DNA from: Komagataeibacter swingsii | Lineage (GTDB): Bacteria > Pseudomonadota > Alphaproteobacteria > Acetobacterales > Acetobacteraceae | Length of the DNA stretch: 64,000 bases | Reading direction: 5' to 3' | Assembly (NCBI RefSeq): GCF_003207895.1 | Contig: NZ_NKUB01000007.1 | Span: forward strand, 62,001 to 126,000 | In this document: piece by piece, positions 30,690 through 39,460 of the stretch | How positions within the stretch are numbered: position 1 is the stretch's first letter | Layout: each line of letters opens with the position of its first letter | Made by a program: the position numbers and the translations under genes | Notes under the pieces: model-generated | Database searches by the model: none | The model's input: only the letters and a program-made list of their open reading frames with translations | Told to the model about the DNA's origin: nothing

Positions 30690-30904
30690 GCGGGTAATTT
30701 CAGTATTTCGGCCCGGTGGCGCGCATTGCCCGCCCCGGTCAGGATGAAGCGCTCGTTCCCCTCGCTGCGCGCCAGCCCCATCTGGCTGAGCCGGTTCAGG
30801 CAGGGCGCATCAGGCACGTGGGCCGGGCGACCGCCATGGCCGCTCAGTTTCAGGCGGTGCAGGGCTGACCGGCAGCACGTTTCAAGATAAGGTTCATTCC
30901 ACAT
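30686..30904 (-). CDS. small conserved protein coupled to the S24-like regulator
   Basis: A 72-residue soluble protein starting MWNEPYLETCCRSALHRLKLSG. It contains a Cys pair (CC, residues 10-11), a further Cys (DAPCLNRL) and a basic C-terminus. Its stop overlaps the regulator's start codon by ATGA, so they are cotranslated. No family recognised; it may be a partner of the regulator. Confidence 0.6.
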   Translation of the reverse strand: MWNEPYLETCCRSALHRLKLSGHGGRPAHVPDAPCLNRLSQMGLARSEGNERFILTGAGNARHRAEILKLPA

Positions 30905-31214
30905 GGGACAGGGACCGCCAAGGAACAGGTATTGCGCACCGCCGCCTTTTCACAACGGACCGATACCGGGATTCAGGCATGGGCGTGCGTGCTTGTCCGT
31001 GTCACATAGTTGCATTATTGCGGCATGTCCACCACGCGTGGCGGGTTTGCCTGCGCCAGTACGAAGGGTGGCATGTGTTCCATGCGCTGGGCATTGGCGA
31101 ATTGATTACTATATTCAGGCAGGAAGCTGGTGCACTGTCATATTTCTGACCGAGATATGGTCTATGACCTTTGTAAAGTTCATGTAGAAAAACAATTGAT
31201 CCAAGGTTCTGGTG
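30905..31214. other. gene-free gap
   Basis: 310 bases between two divergent genes. The 80 bases before 31215 are AT-rich enough to hold a promoter, but no clear -35/-10 pair can be picked. Confidence 0.45.
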
Positions 31215-31682
31215 ATGAAATTCCATAAATATCTTCTTGCCCTGTCCCTGGCCGGGGCAACCATCGGGGGATCCGTGGGGGCCATGGCGTCTGAGTGCGA
31301 CAATGGCCAGGACACGCCGAAATGGGATCTGCTGGGCCGTGCGGCGCAGGCCGGCAACTGCGCGGATAGCCGCCTGCGGGACCGCCAGCAGAACCTCAGG
31401 CAGGATTACGACGATAAGGTGAACAGCCTGCATGACAACACGGTGGGGCGTTGGGACAATGCCCGCGATGCGGAAAAGCAGAAGCTGGAGGATGCGCGCA
31501 GCCGCGTTGACGACAAGATCCAGAATGGCCGCGACCGGCTGGATGCGATTCGCAATGCCCCGAAAAACCGTCTGGACAGCCTGCGCAACGCAGGTAGCGC
31601 CGAACGCCAGCGCTGGGATGACCTGAAGAGCCAGACCAGTTCCAATCTCAATAATTTTCTGGATGGTGGCAACAACCAGTAA
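31215..31682 (+). CDS. secreted coiled-coil protein
   Basis: A 155-residue protein: a signal peptide (YLLALSLAGATIGGSVGAMA) then SECDNGQDTPKW and a single long, highly charged helical region with heptad-like repeats (RLRDRQQNLRQDYDDKVNSL, DKIQNGRDRLDAIRNAPKNRL). Two Cys near the mature N-terminus (ECDN and GNCAD) could form a disulfide. GTG at 31212 adjoins the ATG at 31215; AAGG upstream serves either. A strong terminator follows, so it is monocistronic. Function unknown; periplasmic structural or scaffold role inferred. Confidence 0.75.
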   Translation: MKFHKYLLALSLAGATIGGSVGAMASECDNGQDTPKWDLLGRAAQAGNCADSRLRDRQQNLRQDYDDKVNSLHDNTVGRWDNARDAEKQKLEDARSRVDDKIQNGRDRLDAIRNAPKNRLDSLRNAGSAERQRWDDLKSQTSSNLNNFLDGGNNQ

Positions 31683-31735
31683 GGGGAGGCCACCGGCACG
31701 CATCGTGCCGGTCGGTCGCATCCGGCTGTTTCAGG

Positions 31736-31766
31736 GTCCGTTCCCGGAAGGGGACGGACTTTTTTT
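31736..31766 (+). terminator. rho-independent terminator of the coiled-coil protein gene
   Basis: A 10-bp stem (arms 31736-31745 and 31750-31759, one G-U pair) with a GGAA loop is followed by seven T. It abuts the stop codon of the convergent gene at 31768. Confidence 0.9.
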
Positions 31767-31767
31767 G

Positions 31768-32535
31768 TCAGGAATGCGTGTCGATGCGCAAGCGGTAGGC
31801 GTGTCTCTCCCGCGCCGGGGCGCCGGGACGTGGGGCAACCGAGACAAGGTAGAGGTCATCGCGCGGCACGGTCCATGACCGCGTGACGCCCCCATGGCCC
31901 TGATGGGGGTCAATAACCCGTAGTTCCAGCCCGTTACCGGGGGCGTCCAGCCGCGCCGTCACCTGCTCGCCCTGATGCAGGCCGATGCGATATACGCATG
32001 TGCCCCCTGCTTCCAGCGTGCCCTGCCAGTCCAGTCGTCCGCCCGGCGGCAGGTCCTGCGGCTGGTTACAGAACGGCGGGGCGGCATCAAGGTTTTCGAT
32101 CAGGGTCCGCACATCGGCCGGTTTGGCCAGCGGGACCGGCCCGGTTGTGTAAAGCGAGAGCGCGCCGGGGTTGAGAAGCCCGATCGTCATGTTGCGTCCC
32201 GCCCGGTCAATCAGCAGCCATGCATTGCGGCTGCCGCCTTCATGCCGCCGGTTGCCGGTGATGAACAGGACGTCGCCCGCGGCTTCCAGCGGGCCTGCCA
32301 CTTCCATGTTCTGGATGAAGCTGTCGTACTGCGCCCCCAGTTTCCGTTTCACGATGGTGGCCAGCGGCCCTTGCCCGAACAGGTCGGTCTCCGGTGCGTA
32401 ATGCCCGGTGGCGGCCGCCAGTTCGCGGCCCAGCGCGGTATCGGGTGCAGCCCTGGCCGGGGCTGCGGCCAGCAGCGCCAGAAGGCTGAACAGGCAGGGG
32501 ACGGGATGGCGGAGGTTGAACAACGGCAGGCCCAT
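31768..32535 (-). CDS. periplasmic protein, possible lysozyme-inhibitor-like (Ivy/PliG-like)
   Basis: A 255-residue exported protein (signal peptide to about residue 29, LLALLAAAPARA). Residues 86-121 (DVLFITGNRRHEGGS...MTIGLL) have the order of Ivy, where CKPHDCGS is followed about 14 residues later by MTGLF; the two loop Cys are absent. Residues about 155-200 (GTLEAGGTCVYRIGLHQGEQVTARL) form a beta module resembling PliG-type inhibitors. Both likenesses are by eye and weak. ATG 32535 is chosen for the signal peptide. It is convergent with the coiled-coil gene. If wrong, it is an exported protein of unknown function. Confidence 0.5.
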   Translation of the reverse strand: MGLPLFNLRHPVPCLFSLLALLAAAPARAAPDTALGRELAAATGHYAPETDLFGQGPLATIVKRKLGAQYDSFIQNMEVAGPLEAAGDVLFITGNRRHEGGSRNAWLLIDRAGRNMTIGLLNPGALSLYTTGPVPLAKPADVRTLIENLDAAPPFCNQPQDLPPGGRLDWQGTLEAGGTCVYRIGLHQGEQVTARLDAPGNGLELRVIDPHQGHGGVTRSWTVPRDDLYLVSVAPRPGAPARERHAYRLRIDTHS

Positions 32536-32622
32536 TCCGGTCACATGGTCATGAAAACAGACATGCCCGGCTGAACCGGGCATGAAGGAAACATGGCATA
32601 TTTGATCGGGTTGCGTCCACGC

Positions 32623-34389
32623 TTACGAACGCGGACGCTTGCGTGAGGACGCGGCCCCGCGCGGCGGCCCGCCAAACCCGCCACCGGGGCGGCCACCACC
32701 GGGCTTGCGCCCGAACGGACGCCCGCCACGCGGCGGCGGGCCACCACGGCGTGCGCCGCCACCAGCAGGTGCGCTGGCGGGTGTGATCTGCACTTCGTCA
32801 TTCTCGATCGCGGCAATGCACGAACGGAATTTCTCGGTCGAATCCGGGGTGATCTCGAACAGGGTCTGGTTATCGTTGATGCGGATCGCACCGATATCCG
32901 CCTTGCGCACGCCGCCCAGGCGGCAGATCAGCGGGATCAGCCATTTGGGGTCGGCCTTTTCCTGCCGGCCCACATTCATGGCGAACCAGGCGCCCGGTTC
33001 GGCGCTGGCATAGCTGTCGCGGGTGGGGCGGGGGCCGTCACGCTCGCTACGCTCACGCACGGGGCGCGGGGCGTCGGGCGTAATGTGGCGCACGTTTTCC
33101 GGCGCGGGCAGGCGGGCGCGATACATCTGCAAAAGGGCTGCGGCAAGCTGTTCACTGGTGCGGCCTTCAACCAGTTGGCCAACCAGTTCCCTGTCCGCTT
33201 CCGCCACGTCCTCGTTCAGGACGGGATCGGCCAGCAGGCGCCTGGCGTCATTGGCGCGGATATCGGCCGCCGTCGGCACGCCGGACCATGTGGCCGTGAT
33301 CTTGGCACCCTGCATCAGGCGCTCGGCGCGGCGGCGCTGCGACATGGGCACCATCAGCACGCACACGCCCTTGCGTCCCGCGCGGCCCGTGCGGCCCGAA
33401 CGGTGCAGCAGGGTGGCCGGATCGGTCGGCAGGGTGGCGTGGATCACCAGCGCCAGGGCGGGGATGTCGATGCCACGGGCGGCCACGTCGGTTGCGACGC
33501 ACACATTGGCCTGGCCCTTGCGCAGGCTGTCGATGGCGCGCGTGCGCTCGTTCTGGCCCAGCTCACCCGACAGCGCGACGGAGGAGAAGCCGCGCTCGAC
33601 CAGTGCCGCCTGCATGTGGCGCACCATCTCGCGCGTGGCGCAGAACACCATGGTGGTCTGGCTGTCGGTATAGCGCAGCACGTTGACCACGGCGGGGATC
33701 AGTTCACGCGCATCGGCCACGACGGCGCGGTATTCGATATCGGCGTGCTGCTTGGCGCCCGACAGGGTGTCGATGCGCACGGCGTCGTTCTGGTAACGGC
33801 GCGCAAGGGATGCGATTTCCTTGGCGATGGTGGCCGAGAACAGCAGCGTGCGCCGCGTCTTGGGCATGGCGTCAAGCAGTTGCTCAAGCTCGTCACGGAA
33901 GCCGAGGTCAAGCATCTCGTCCGCTTCATCCAGCACGACCACGCGCAACTGGGACATGTCCAGGCGCCCGCGCGACAGGTGATCGCATAGCCGGCCGGGC
34001 GTGCCGACCACGATATGCGCGCCCATCTGCAGCGCACGCGCTTCACGCCGCGCGTCCATGCCGCCAATGCACGATACGATCCGCCCGCCCGCAGGCGCGT
34101 ACAGCCATGTCAGTTCGCGCGTGACCTGCATGGCCAGTTCGCGCGTCGGCGCGATGATGACGGCCAGTGGCGGACCCGCCGGGCCAAAATGTTCGGCCCC
34201 ACCCAGCAGGGTATCGGCCATGGCCAGCCCGAAGGCGACGGTCTTGCCCGACCCGGTCTGGGCGGAAACAAGCAGGTCGCGCCCTTCGGCGGCGACATCC
34301 AGCACGGCTGTCTGGACGGGGGTGGGGTTGTCGTACCCACGCTCGTCCAGCGCGCGTTGCAGGGCGGGGTGGGTTTCGGGAAACGGCAT
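32623..34389 (-). CDS. DEAD-box ATP-dependent RNA helicase (DeaD/DbpA-like)
   Basis: A 588-residue helicase: Q motif (GYDNPTPVQ), Walker A AQTGSGKT, PTRELA, the DEAD box in VVLDEADEMLD, SAT motif, and C-terminal helicase motifs (ATDVAARGID, HRSGRTGRAG). A DbpA-type RNA-binding domain follows (MNVGRQEKADPKWLIPLIC, FEITPDSTEKF), then a Gly/Arg/Pro-rich tail. Such enzymes assist ribosome assembly and cold adaptation. The tail, about 50 residues, is low complexity and probably binds RNA. Start ATG 34389 has only a weak ribosome site. Confidence 0.93.
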   Translation of the reverse strand: MPFPETHPALQRALDERGYDNPTPVQTAVLDVAAEGRDLLVSAQTGSGKTVAFGLAMADTLLGGAEHFGPAGPPLAVIIAPTRELAMQVTRELTWLYAPAGGRIVSCIGGMDARREARALQMGAHIVVGTPGRLCDHLSRGRLDMSQLRVVVLDEADEMLDLGFRDELEQLLDAMPKTRRTLLFSATIAKEIASLARRYQNDAVRIDTLSGAKQHADIEYRAVVADARELIPAVVNVLRYTDSQTTMVFCATREMVRHMQAALVERGFSSVALSGELGQNERTRAIDSLRKGQANVCVATDVAARGIDIPALALVIHATLPTDPATLLHRSGRTGRAGRKGVCVLMVPMSQRRRAERLMQGAKITATWSGVPTAADIRANDARRLLADPVLNEDVAEADRELVGQLVEGRTSEQLAAALLQMYRARLPAPENVRHITPDAPRPVRERSERDGPRPTRDSYASAEPGAWFAMNVGRQEKADPKWLIPLICRLGGVRKADIGAIRINDNQTLFEITPDSTEKFRSCIAAIENDEVQITPASAPAGGGARRGGPPPRGGRPFGRKPGGGRPGGGFGGPPRGAASSRKRPRS

Positions 34390-34708
34390 GTATCGGGCAA
34401 TCCGGACAAAAACATGAAGAACATGGGCGACGCAGGAAGGAAACTGGCCGCCGGCCCGTGTTCATGCGTCAGGGAGAAGGCCGGTGCATAAAGAATGATT
34501 GCCCCAAAAGCCAGAATTAATAATGGCCGGGGTGTTTTTGCAGCGGTCGTGGACACCCTTCCGGTGGGGATCGGGCGACATTGACCACCTGCATGCGGAC
34601 CGCGCCTTCCGGGCGGTTGCCCCGGGGCGGGCCGGGACATGCGGGTGACCATGGCGCCGGTAGCATACACGCCCCGTGGCTGTCATCCCCGCCCCTGGCC
34701 ACGTATGG
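34390..34708. other. gene-free gap
   Basis: 319 bases between the helicase start and the dehydrogenase stop, both minus strand. Nothing supported beyond likely helicase promoter sequence. Confidence 0.45.
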
Positions 34709-35695
34709 TCAGGGCACCAGGACCGCGGCCCCTTCAAAGCGGCCATGGCGCAGGTCATCCAGCGCCCTGTTCGCCTCTTTCAGCGGGTACGGGGTGGTCG
34801 TGGTGCGTATGCCCACGCGCGGCACCAGTTCAAGGAAGTCGATGCCGTCCTGCCTTGTCAGGTTCGCGACCGAGACGATCTGGCGTTCCTCCCACAGCAG
34901 GTCATAGGAAAAGGCGGGGATCTCGCTCATGTGGATGCCCGCGCAGACCACGCGCCCGGCCTTGTGCACGGCCTTCAGCGCGGCGGGCACCAGCGCGCCC
35001 ACGGGGGCGAAGATAATGGTGGCGTCGAGCTGTTCGGGCGGCAGCTCATCGGACCCGCCCGCCCACACACAGCCCAGCGAGCGGGCGAATTCCTGCGTTT
35101 TCGTGTCGCCCGGCCGGGTAAAGGCATAGACCGAGCGCCCCTGCCACACCGCCACCTGGGCTATGATGTGGGCCGCCGCCCCGAAACCGTACAGCCCGAT
35201 GCTGCGCGCGTCCTTGCCCGCCATGACCAGTGACCGCCAGCCGATCAGCCCCGCGCACAGCAGCGGGGCCGTCGCCACGTCATCATCCCCATCGGGCAGG
35301 GGGAACGTGAAATGCGCATCCGCCACCGCCATGGTGGCATAGCCGCCATCGCGCGTGTAGCCGGTGAACAGCGGGTGGTCGCACAGGTTTTCATGGTCGG
35401 TTTCGCAGTAATGGCAGCAGCCGCAGGTATGGCCCAGCCACGGGATGCCCACGCGCTGGCCCATGTGCAGCCCTTCCACATTCGGGCCGATGGCGTCGAT
35501 CCGGCCTACGATTTCGTGCCCCGGCGTCAGCGGGTGGCCGGGAAAGGGCAGGTCGGCATCCACCACATGCAGGTCGGTGCGGCAGACGCCACATGCGCCC
35601 ACCTTTACCCGGATCTGCCCCGGTCCCGGCACGGGGTCGGGCAGTTCGGTCCATTGCAGGGGGGTATGGGGGGCAAGCAGTCGCATTGCGTACAT
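34709..35695 (-). CDS. zinc-dependent alcohol dehydrogenase (AdhP-like)
   Basis: A 328-residue medium-chain dehydrogenase. Catalytic zinc ligands lie in GACGVCRTDLH and PGHEIVG; the structural zinc cluster is CGCCHYCETDHENLC. The cofactor region is GLYGFGAAAHIIAQ, where the usual GxGxxG reads GFGAAAH. Length and motifs fit the zinc-binding alcohol dehydrogenase family, which oxidises primary alcohols or reduces aldehydes with NAD(P). ATG 35695 follows GGAGCGGA. Acetic acid bacteria use such enzymes in ethanol/aldehyde metabolism, but the substrate is not shown here. Confidence 0.88.
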   Translation of the reverse strand: MYAMRLLAPHTPLQWTELPDPVPGPGQIRVKVGACGVCRTDLHVVDADLPFPGHPLTPGHEIVGRIDAIGPNVEGLHMGQRVGIPWLGHTCGCCHYCETDHENLCDHPLFTGYTRDGGYATMAVADAHFTFPLPDGDDDVATAPLLCAGLIGWRSLVMAGKDARSIGLYGFGAAAHIIAQVAVWQGRSVYAFTRPGDTKTQEFARSLGCVWAGGSDELPPEQLDATIIFAPVGALVPAALKAVHKAGRVVCAGIHMSEIPAFSYDLLWEERQIVSVANLTRQDGIDFLELVPRVGIRTTTTPYPLKEANRALDDLRHGRFEGAAVLVP

Positions 35696-35801
35696 GGGGT
35701 CCGCTCCTTGGCTGTCAGGCTGCGGCCTGCGGGCCGCCAGTCATCATGCTATGCTATCATGTCCGGGCGTCCGGGCGGCATGACATGCATCATCATGCTG
35801 A

Positions 35802-36956
35802 TCACGACCCGGCGCGGTAGGGCGTCATGGCGTCCAGCGCGGGCAGTTCGGCCATGATGGCGGCGCGTTCGTGATGCAGGAATTCCGCCACCGCCTCGCG
35901 CAGGCCGGGATGGCTGATCCAGTGGGCGGAATGGGTCAGGCAGGGGCGATAGCCGCGCTGGAGCTTGTGTTCGCCCTGTGCGCCCGCCTCCACCCGTTTC
36001 AGCCCGTGGGCGATGGCGAAGTCGATGGCGCGGTAATAGCACAGCTCGAAATGCAGGAAGGGCCAGTCCCCCTCCAGCCGTCCCCAGTTGCGGCCATACA
36101 GCGTATCGCGGCCCATGAGGTTGAGCGCCCCCGCCACCGGCACCCCGTCGCGTTTGGCAACCATCAGCACCACCCGCTCCCCCAGCCGTTGCGACAGCAG
36201 CGGGAAAAAACCGGGCTGCAGGTAGGCGCTGCCCCATTTGCGGTCCACGGTGGACAGGTAGAACTGATAGAAATCATGCCACAGCGCGTCGGTGATCTCG
36301 CTGCCGCGACAGGTATGGAAGGTCAGGCCACAGGCATTGGCGTCGCGCCGTTCGCGGCGAATGGCCTTGCGCTTGCGCGACGCCAGGGTGTCCAGGAAAT
36401 CATCGAAGCTGGTATAGGCGCAGTTGTCCCAGTGGTACTGCACCCCAAGGCGCTGCAGCCAGCCGGTCTGTCCCAGCAGGTCATATTCATGCTGCGTGCA
36501 GAACGTGACATGGACCGATGACAGGTTCAGCTCCCCACAGGCCTGCCGCAGCGCCCGGCCAGCAAGCTGGCGCAGCACGTCGGCGTCCGGCGCGTCCCGG
36601 CGCACCAGCAGGCGCGGCCCCGGAACGGGGGAGAACGGGACGGCCACCTGCAATTTGGGGTAATACTGCCCGCCCGCCTGCATGAAGGCCCGCGCCCATT
36701 GCTGGTCGAACACGTATTCGCCATGGGAATGGCCCTTGGCATACAGGGGAGCCGCCGCCAGCAGGCGGCCGGTGTCATCACGCAGGGCCAGGTGCTGGGG
36801 CATCCAGCCGGTCTGCGGGCCGGTGGACCCGCTATCCTCCAGCGCGGACAGGAAGGCATGGCTGACAAACGGGTTGTCATCGCCCGCGCAGTCATCCCAT
36901 TCATGTGCCGGGATTTCGGCAATCCTGCGGTGCAGGACCATGGTGGTGCCGGTCAT
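35802..36956 (-). CDS. FemAB/GNAT-like N-acyltransferase family protein (DUF482)
   Basis: A 384-residue protein of the peptidoglycan-biosynthesis/recognition DUF482 type. Landmarks are PFVSHAFLSALEDSGS near the N-terminus, the family segment FLDTLASRKRKAIRRERRD, and C-terminal GNAT-like elements (FYQFYLSTVDRKWGSAYL, FELCYYRAIDFAI, RVEAGAQGEHKLQRGYRP). The reaction is unknown; an aminoacyl- or acyl-transfer to an amine is inferred from the fold. A second in-frame ATG at 36941 is equally possible. Single gene upstream of the dehydrogenase. Confidence 0.85.
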   Translation of the reverse strand: MTGTTMVLHRRIAEIPAHEWDDCAGDDNPFVSHAFLSALEDSGSTGPQTGWMPQHLALRDDTGRLLAAAPLYAKGHSHGEYVFDQQWARAFMQAGGQYYPKLQVAVPFSPVPGPRLLVRRDAPDADVLRQLAGRALRQACGELNLSSVHVTFCTQHEYDLLGQTGWLQRLGVQYHWDNCAYTSFDDFLDTLASRKRKAIRRERRDANACGLTFHTCRGSEITDALWHDFYQFYLSTVDRKWGSAYLQPGFFPLLSQRLGERVVLMVAKRDGVPVAGALNLMGRDTLYGRNWGRLEGDWPFLHFELCYYRAIDFAIAHGLKRVEAGAQGEHKLQRGYRPCLTHSAHWISHPGLREAVAEFLHHERAAIMAELPALDAMTPYRAGS

Positions 36957-37034
36957 GACGGGCGCGCCAGTGGAAAAACCGCGTGGGGCGTTGGGGTCAT
37001 GACAGGCTCCCTTATTATGTGGTGGGGCTTTGCC

Positions 37035-37502
37035 TCAGCCTATTTCGAACAGGCCTTCCACTTCAACAGCCGAATCGAGTGGCAGCGACGGCACGCCCAC
37101 GGTGGAGCGCGCATGGCGGCCCGCGTCACCAAACACCGCCACCGCCAGGTCGGATGCGCCATTCATGACGGCGGCATGCTGCGTGAAGTCGGGCGTGCAG
37201 GCAATGAACCCGCCTAGGCGGACAACGCGCTTCACGCGCGACAGGTCGCCAATCGCGGCCTTAACCTGCGCGATGACGTTGACCATGCTGTAGCGCGCGG
37301 CCTCGACCGCCAGTTCGACGGCAACGCTGTCGCCCAGCTTGCCCGTGGTCAGCAGCTTGCCATCGACCAGCGGCAACTGTCCCGACACCACCAGCGTGGA
37401 ACCGCTGATGACGGCCGCGACGTAGTTCGCCACCGGCGCGGCCGGGGTGGGCAGGACAATGCCAAGCTGCTTCAGGCGCTGTTCGGGGGTGGTGTCGGGC
37501 AT
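37035..37502 (-). CDS. RidA-family (YjgF) protein
   Basis: A 155-residue member of the Rid family (enamine/imine deaminase fold). Conserved parts are GIVLPTPAAPVANYVAAV, VSGQLPL and the C-terminal segment SLPLDSAVEVEGLF. The catalytic Arg of RidA proper, normally in a CQRKI-like stretch, is not evident at the usual place, and this looks like the longer TdcF/Rid-1-7 branch. ATG 37502 has AGAGGATGA upstream; an ATG six codons earlier does not. It lies downstream of the NrdJ-derived gene's 3' end region, in the same direction. Confidence 0.85.
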   Translation of the reverse strand: MPDTTPEQRLKQLGIVLPTPAAPVANYVAAVISGSTLVVSGQLPLVDGKLLTTGKLGDSVAVELAVEAARYSMVNVIAQVKAAIGDLSRVKRVVRLGGFIACTPDFTQHAAVMNGASDLAVAVFGDAGRHARSTVGVPSLPLDSAVEVEGLFEIG

Positions 37503-37546
37503 TGGGTCATCCTCTGTCATCAGGGGCGGGAGGCGGGGCCGTCGCG

Positions 37547-39142
37547 TTATCCGACCAGCCGCAGCCTGCGCCGCCGTGGGGGTGTGTCATCGCCATCGTC
37601 ATTGCCGGATTCGGGCAGGTCCAGCGGCAGCATGGGGGCGGGGCTGTCCGCCGTCATGTCCTCATGCGGGGCGTCGGGCAGCCTGCGGCCCAGATAGGCA
37701 TCTGACAGCGCGCGGAAGGCGTAGTCCAGCATGGATGTCGCGTATGATGCAACCGGGTCGCCTTCCACCGTTCCGGCGGGGCCGAAATGGGTGTAGGCGA
37801 ACGCCTCGACATAGCTTTCCAGCGGCGCGCCGTATTGCAGGCCGATGCTGACGGCCTGCCCCAGCGTGTCCATCAACCCGCGCACCATCGGGCTTTCGCG
37901 CGTGGGTGTAAGGCTGATTTCACCCAGTGACCCGTCGGCATATTCACCCGTGCGCAGGAACAGGCGGTGGCCGCCCACGCTGGCCTTCTGGGTAAAGCCG
38001 CCATGGCGCGCGGGCAGGGGGCGGCGCGCGCCACGTTCCAGCCCCGCGCGGGTGGCCAGCGTGTCGCGCGTGGCGTCGGGGCGGGCGGGCACGCGGTCCA
38101 CGAAGCCGCTCAGCGCGCGATGCATGGCCTGATGCGACGCGGCGCCGGGCAGCGGCAGCACGGTATCCCCCGCCAGTGTCGCGGCAAAGGCCGCCTCCAG
38201 CGTCAGTCCCCGGCTGGCAAGGCGCGCCAGCGTGCTGGTGGCCAGCCGCCCGTCGGCGCGCAGCGGGGAAAAGACCGGGGCCAGCCCGCATGATTCCACC
38301 CCCAGCAGCGCATCGATCGGGCCGGGCGTGGAAAAGCCGGTCTCGACACGGGCGGCGGGGCAGTCGGTCCCGACGGCGGCTTCCTGCCACACCGCGCGCG
38401 CGATCTGGCTGACGCCGGGCAGGATGCTGCGCACGGGCGGCAGGGGCATGGCGTCCGCCCCCTCGCCGGAATGGGCGACAAGGGTGGCGAGGGCCACGAT
38501 GCTGCAGGCCGCGTCGCGCCCGGCCTCGCTGTCGTAATCCAGCCCCAGCCCGGCAAGGCAGGCGTCAAGGTTGGTCAGCAGGATGGCGCCAGCCGTGGGC
38601 GGGCGTTCATGCGGGTCCATGCTGGTGGGGGCGGGAACGGCGCGCAGGTGCGGCGTGGTGCGCCCCACCGGGTCGGGCAGCGGCAGTTCGCCATTGCGCA
38701 TGGGCATCTTCTGCCGTGACACCGCGCGCAGCACGTGGGCCAGCAGGCGCAGGGCGGCGACAAAATCGGTGGCCATGAAGCCGTTATCGGCCTCGACAAA
38801 GGCGGCAAGGTTGACCACGAAGGCGGGCCTGCGGTCATGGTGGCCATGCCACAGGCTTTCCACCGGGGCCGCCTGCCGCATCAGCAGCAGGCACGACAGC
38901 GTGCGCGCGATGGGGCGGACCGTGGGGCCGGCCACCTCGCCGGTACACAGGTCGTCTATCCATCGCGCCGCCTCGACCGGCAGGCTGGCGGGACCATGGC
39001 CGGGGGCCAGCTGGGCCAGGGCCTCGGCTGCCGTGTCATCCCAGTCGGCGGGCAGGGTAACGGAACGTGGCGCGTCGTCGGGGTCCGCTGCGGCCTCTAC
39101 GGTCCGCATGCGCACGCCGTTCCAGTGGCTTCGTGCTGTCAT
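37547..39142 (-). CDS. NrdJ-derived TSCPD-domain protein (truncated RNR-like)
   Basis: A 531-residue protein whose last 150 residues closely follow the C-terminus of B12-dependent ribonucleotide reductase: HRLFLRTGEYADGSLGEI, VSIGLQYGAPLESYVEAF, FGPAGTVEGDP and YATSMLDYAFRALSDAYL. The middle retains RNR-like pieces (VVNLAAFVEADNGF, DYDSEAGRDAACSIVALATL), but I see no intact 10-stranded catalytic barrel with its Cys-Glu-Cys set. It therefore looks like a pseudoenzyme or regulator derived from NrdJ. ATG 39142 follows GGAAGG. The C-terminus is acidic then basic (DDGDDTPPRRRRLRL). Confidence 0.8.
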   Translation of the reverse strand: MTARSHWNGVRMRTVEAAADPDDAPRSVTLPADWDDTAAEALAQLAPGHGPASLPVEAARWIDDLCTGEVAGPTVRPIARTLSCLLLMRQAAPVESLWHGHHDRRPAFVVNLAAFVEADNGFMATDFVAALRLLAHVLRAVSRQKMPMRNGELPLPDPVGRTTPHLRAVPAPTSMDPHERPPTAGAILLTNLDACLAGLGLDYDSEAGRDAACSIVALATLVAHSGEGADAMPLPPVRSILPGVSQIARAVWQEAAVGTDCPAARVETGFSTPGPIDALLGVESCGLAPVFSPLRADGRLATSTLARLASRGLTLEAAFAATLAGDTVLPLPGAASHQAMHRALSGFVDRVPARPDATRDTLATRAGLERGARRPLPARHGGFTQKASVGGHRLFLRTGEYADGSLGEISLTPTRESPMVRGLMDTLGQAVSIGLQYGAPLESYVEAFAYTHFGPAGTVEGDPVASYATSMLDYAFRALSDAYLGRRLPDAPHEDMTADSPAPMLPLDLPESGNDDGDDTPPRRRRLRLVG

Positions 39143-39460
39143 GCCTTCCGTTTTACCGGCACGGGCACGGCATGCGGAACCCGTCCGGACCGGAGTCGCA
39201 ACTATACATTCCACTGGATACCGTGGATATGGGGGATAAGTACGCACGGGCCGGAACATGGCGCGGATCGTGCCGCGCGGGCGGCGGGTGGGCGCGGTCG
39301 AGTCCCGCCGGAAGTGCGGTGTGTCCCGGCCCGCAGGCGGGTACGCATGCGGGCGGCGCGTGCTGTCGCCATGCCATCCGCCCCCTGATCCCGCAGATGT
39401 GACGGCCGGTCGCGCATATGCGCGTGGACCGTGCGCGTGCGGGCGGACTAGGCTTTGGCC
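39143..39460. other. gene-free gap
   Basis: 318 bases between the divergent NrdJ-derived and NDUFA12 genes. Presumably holds both promoters; no motif stands out. Confidence 0.45.
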
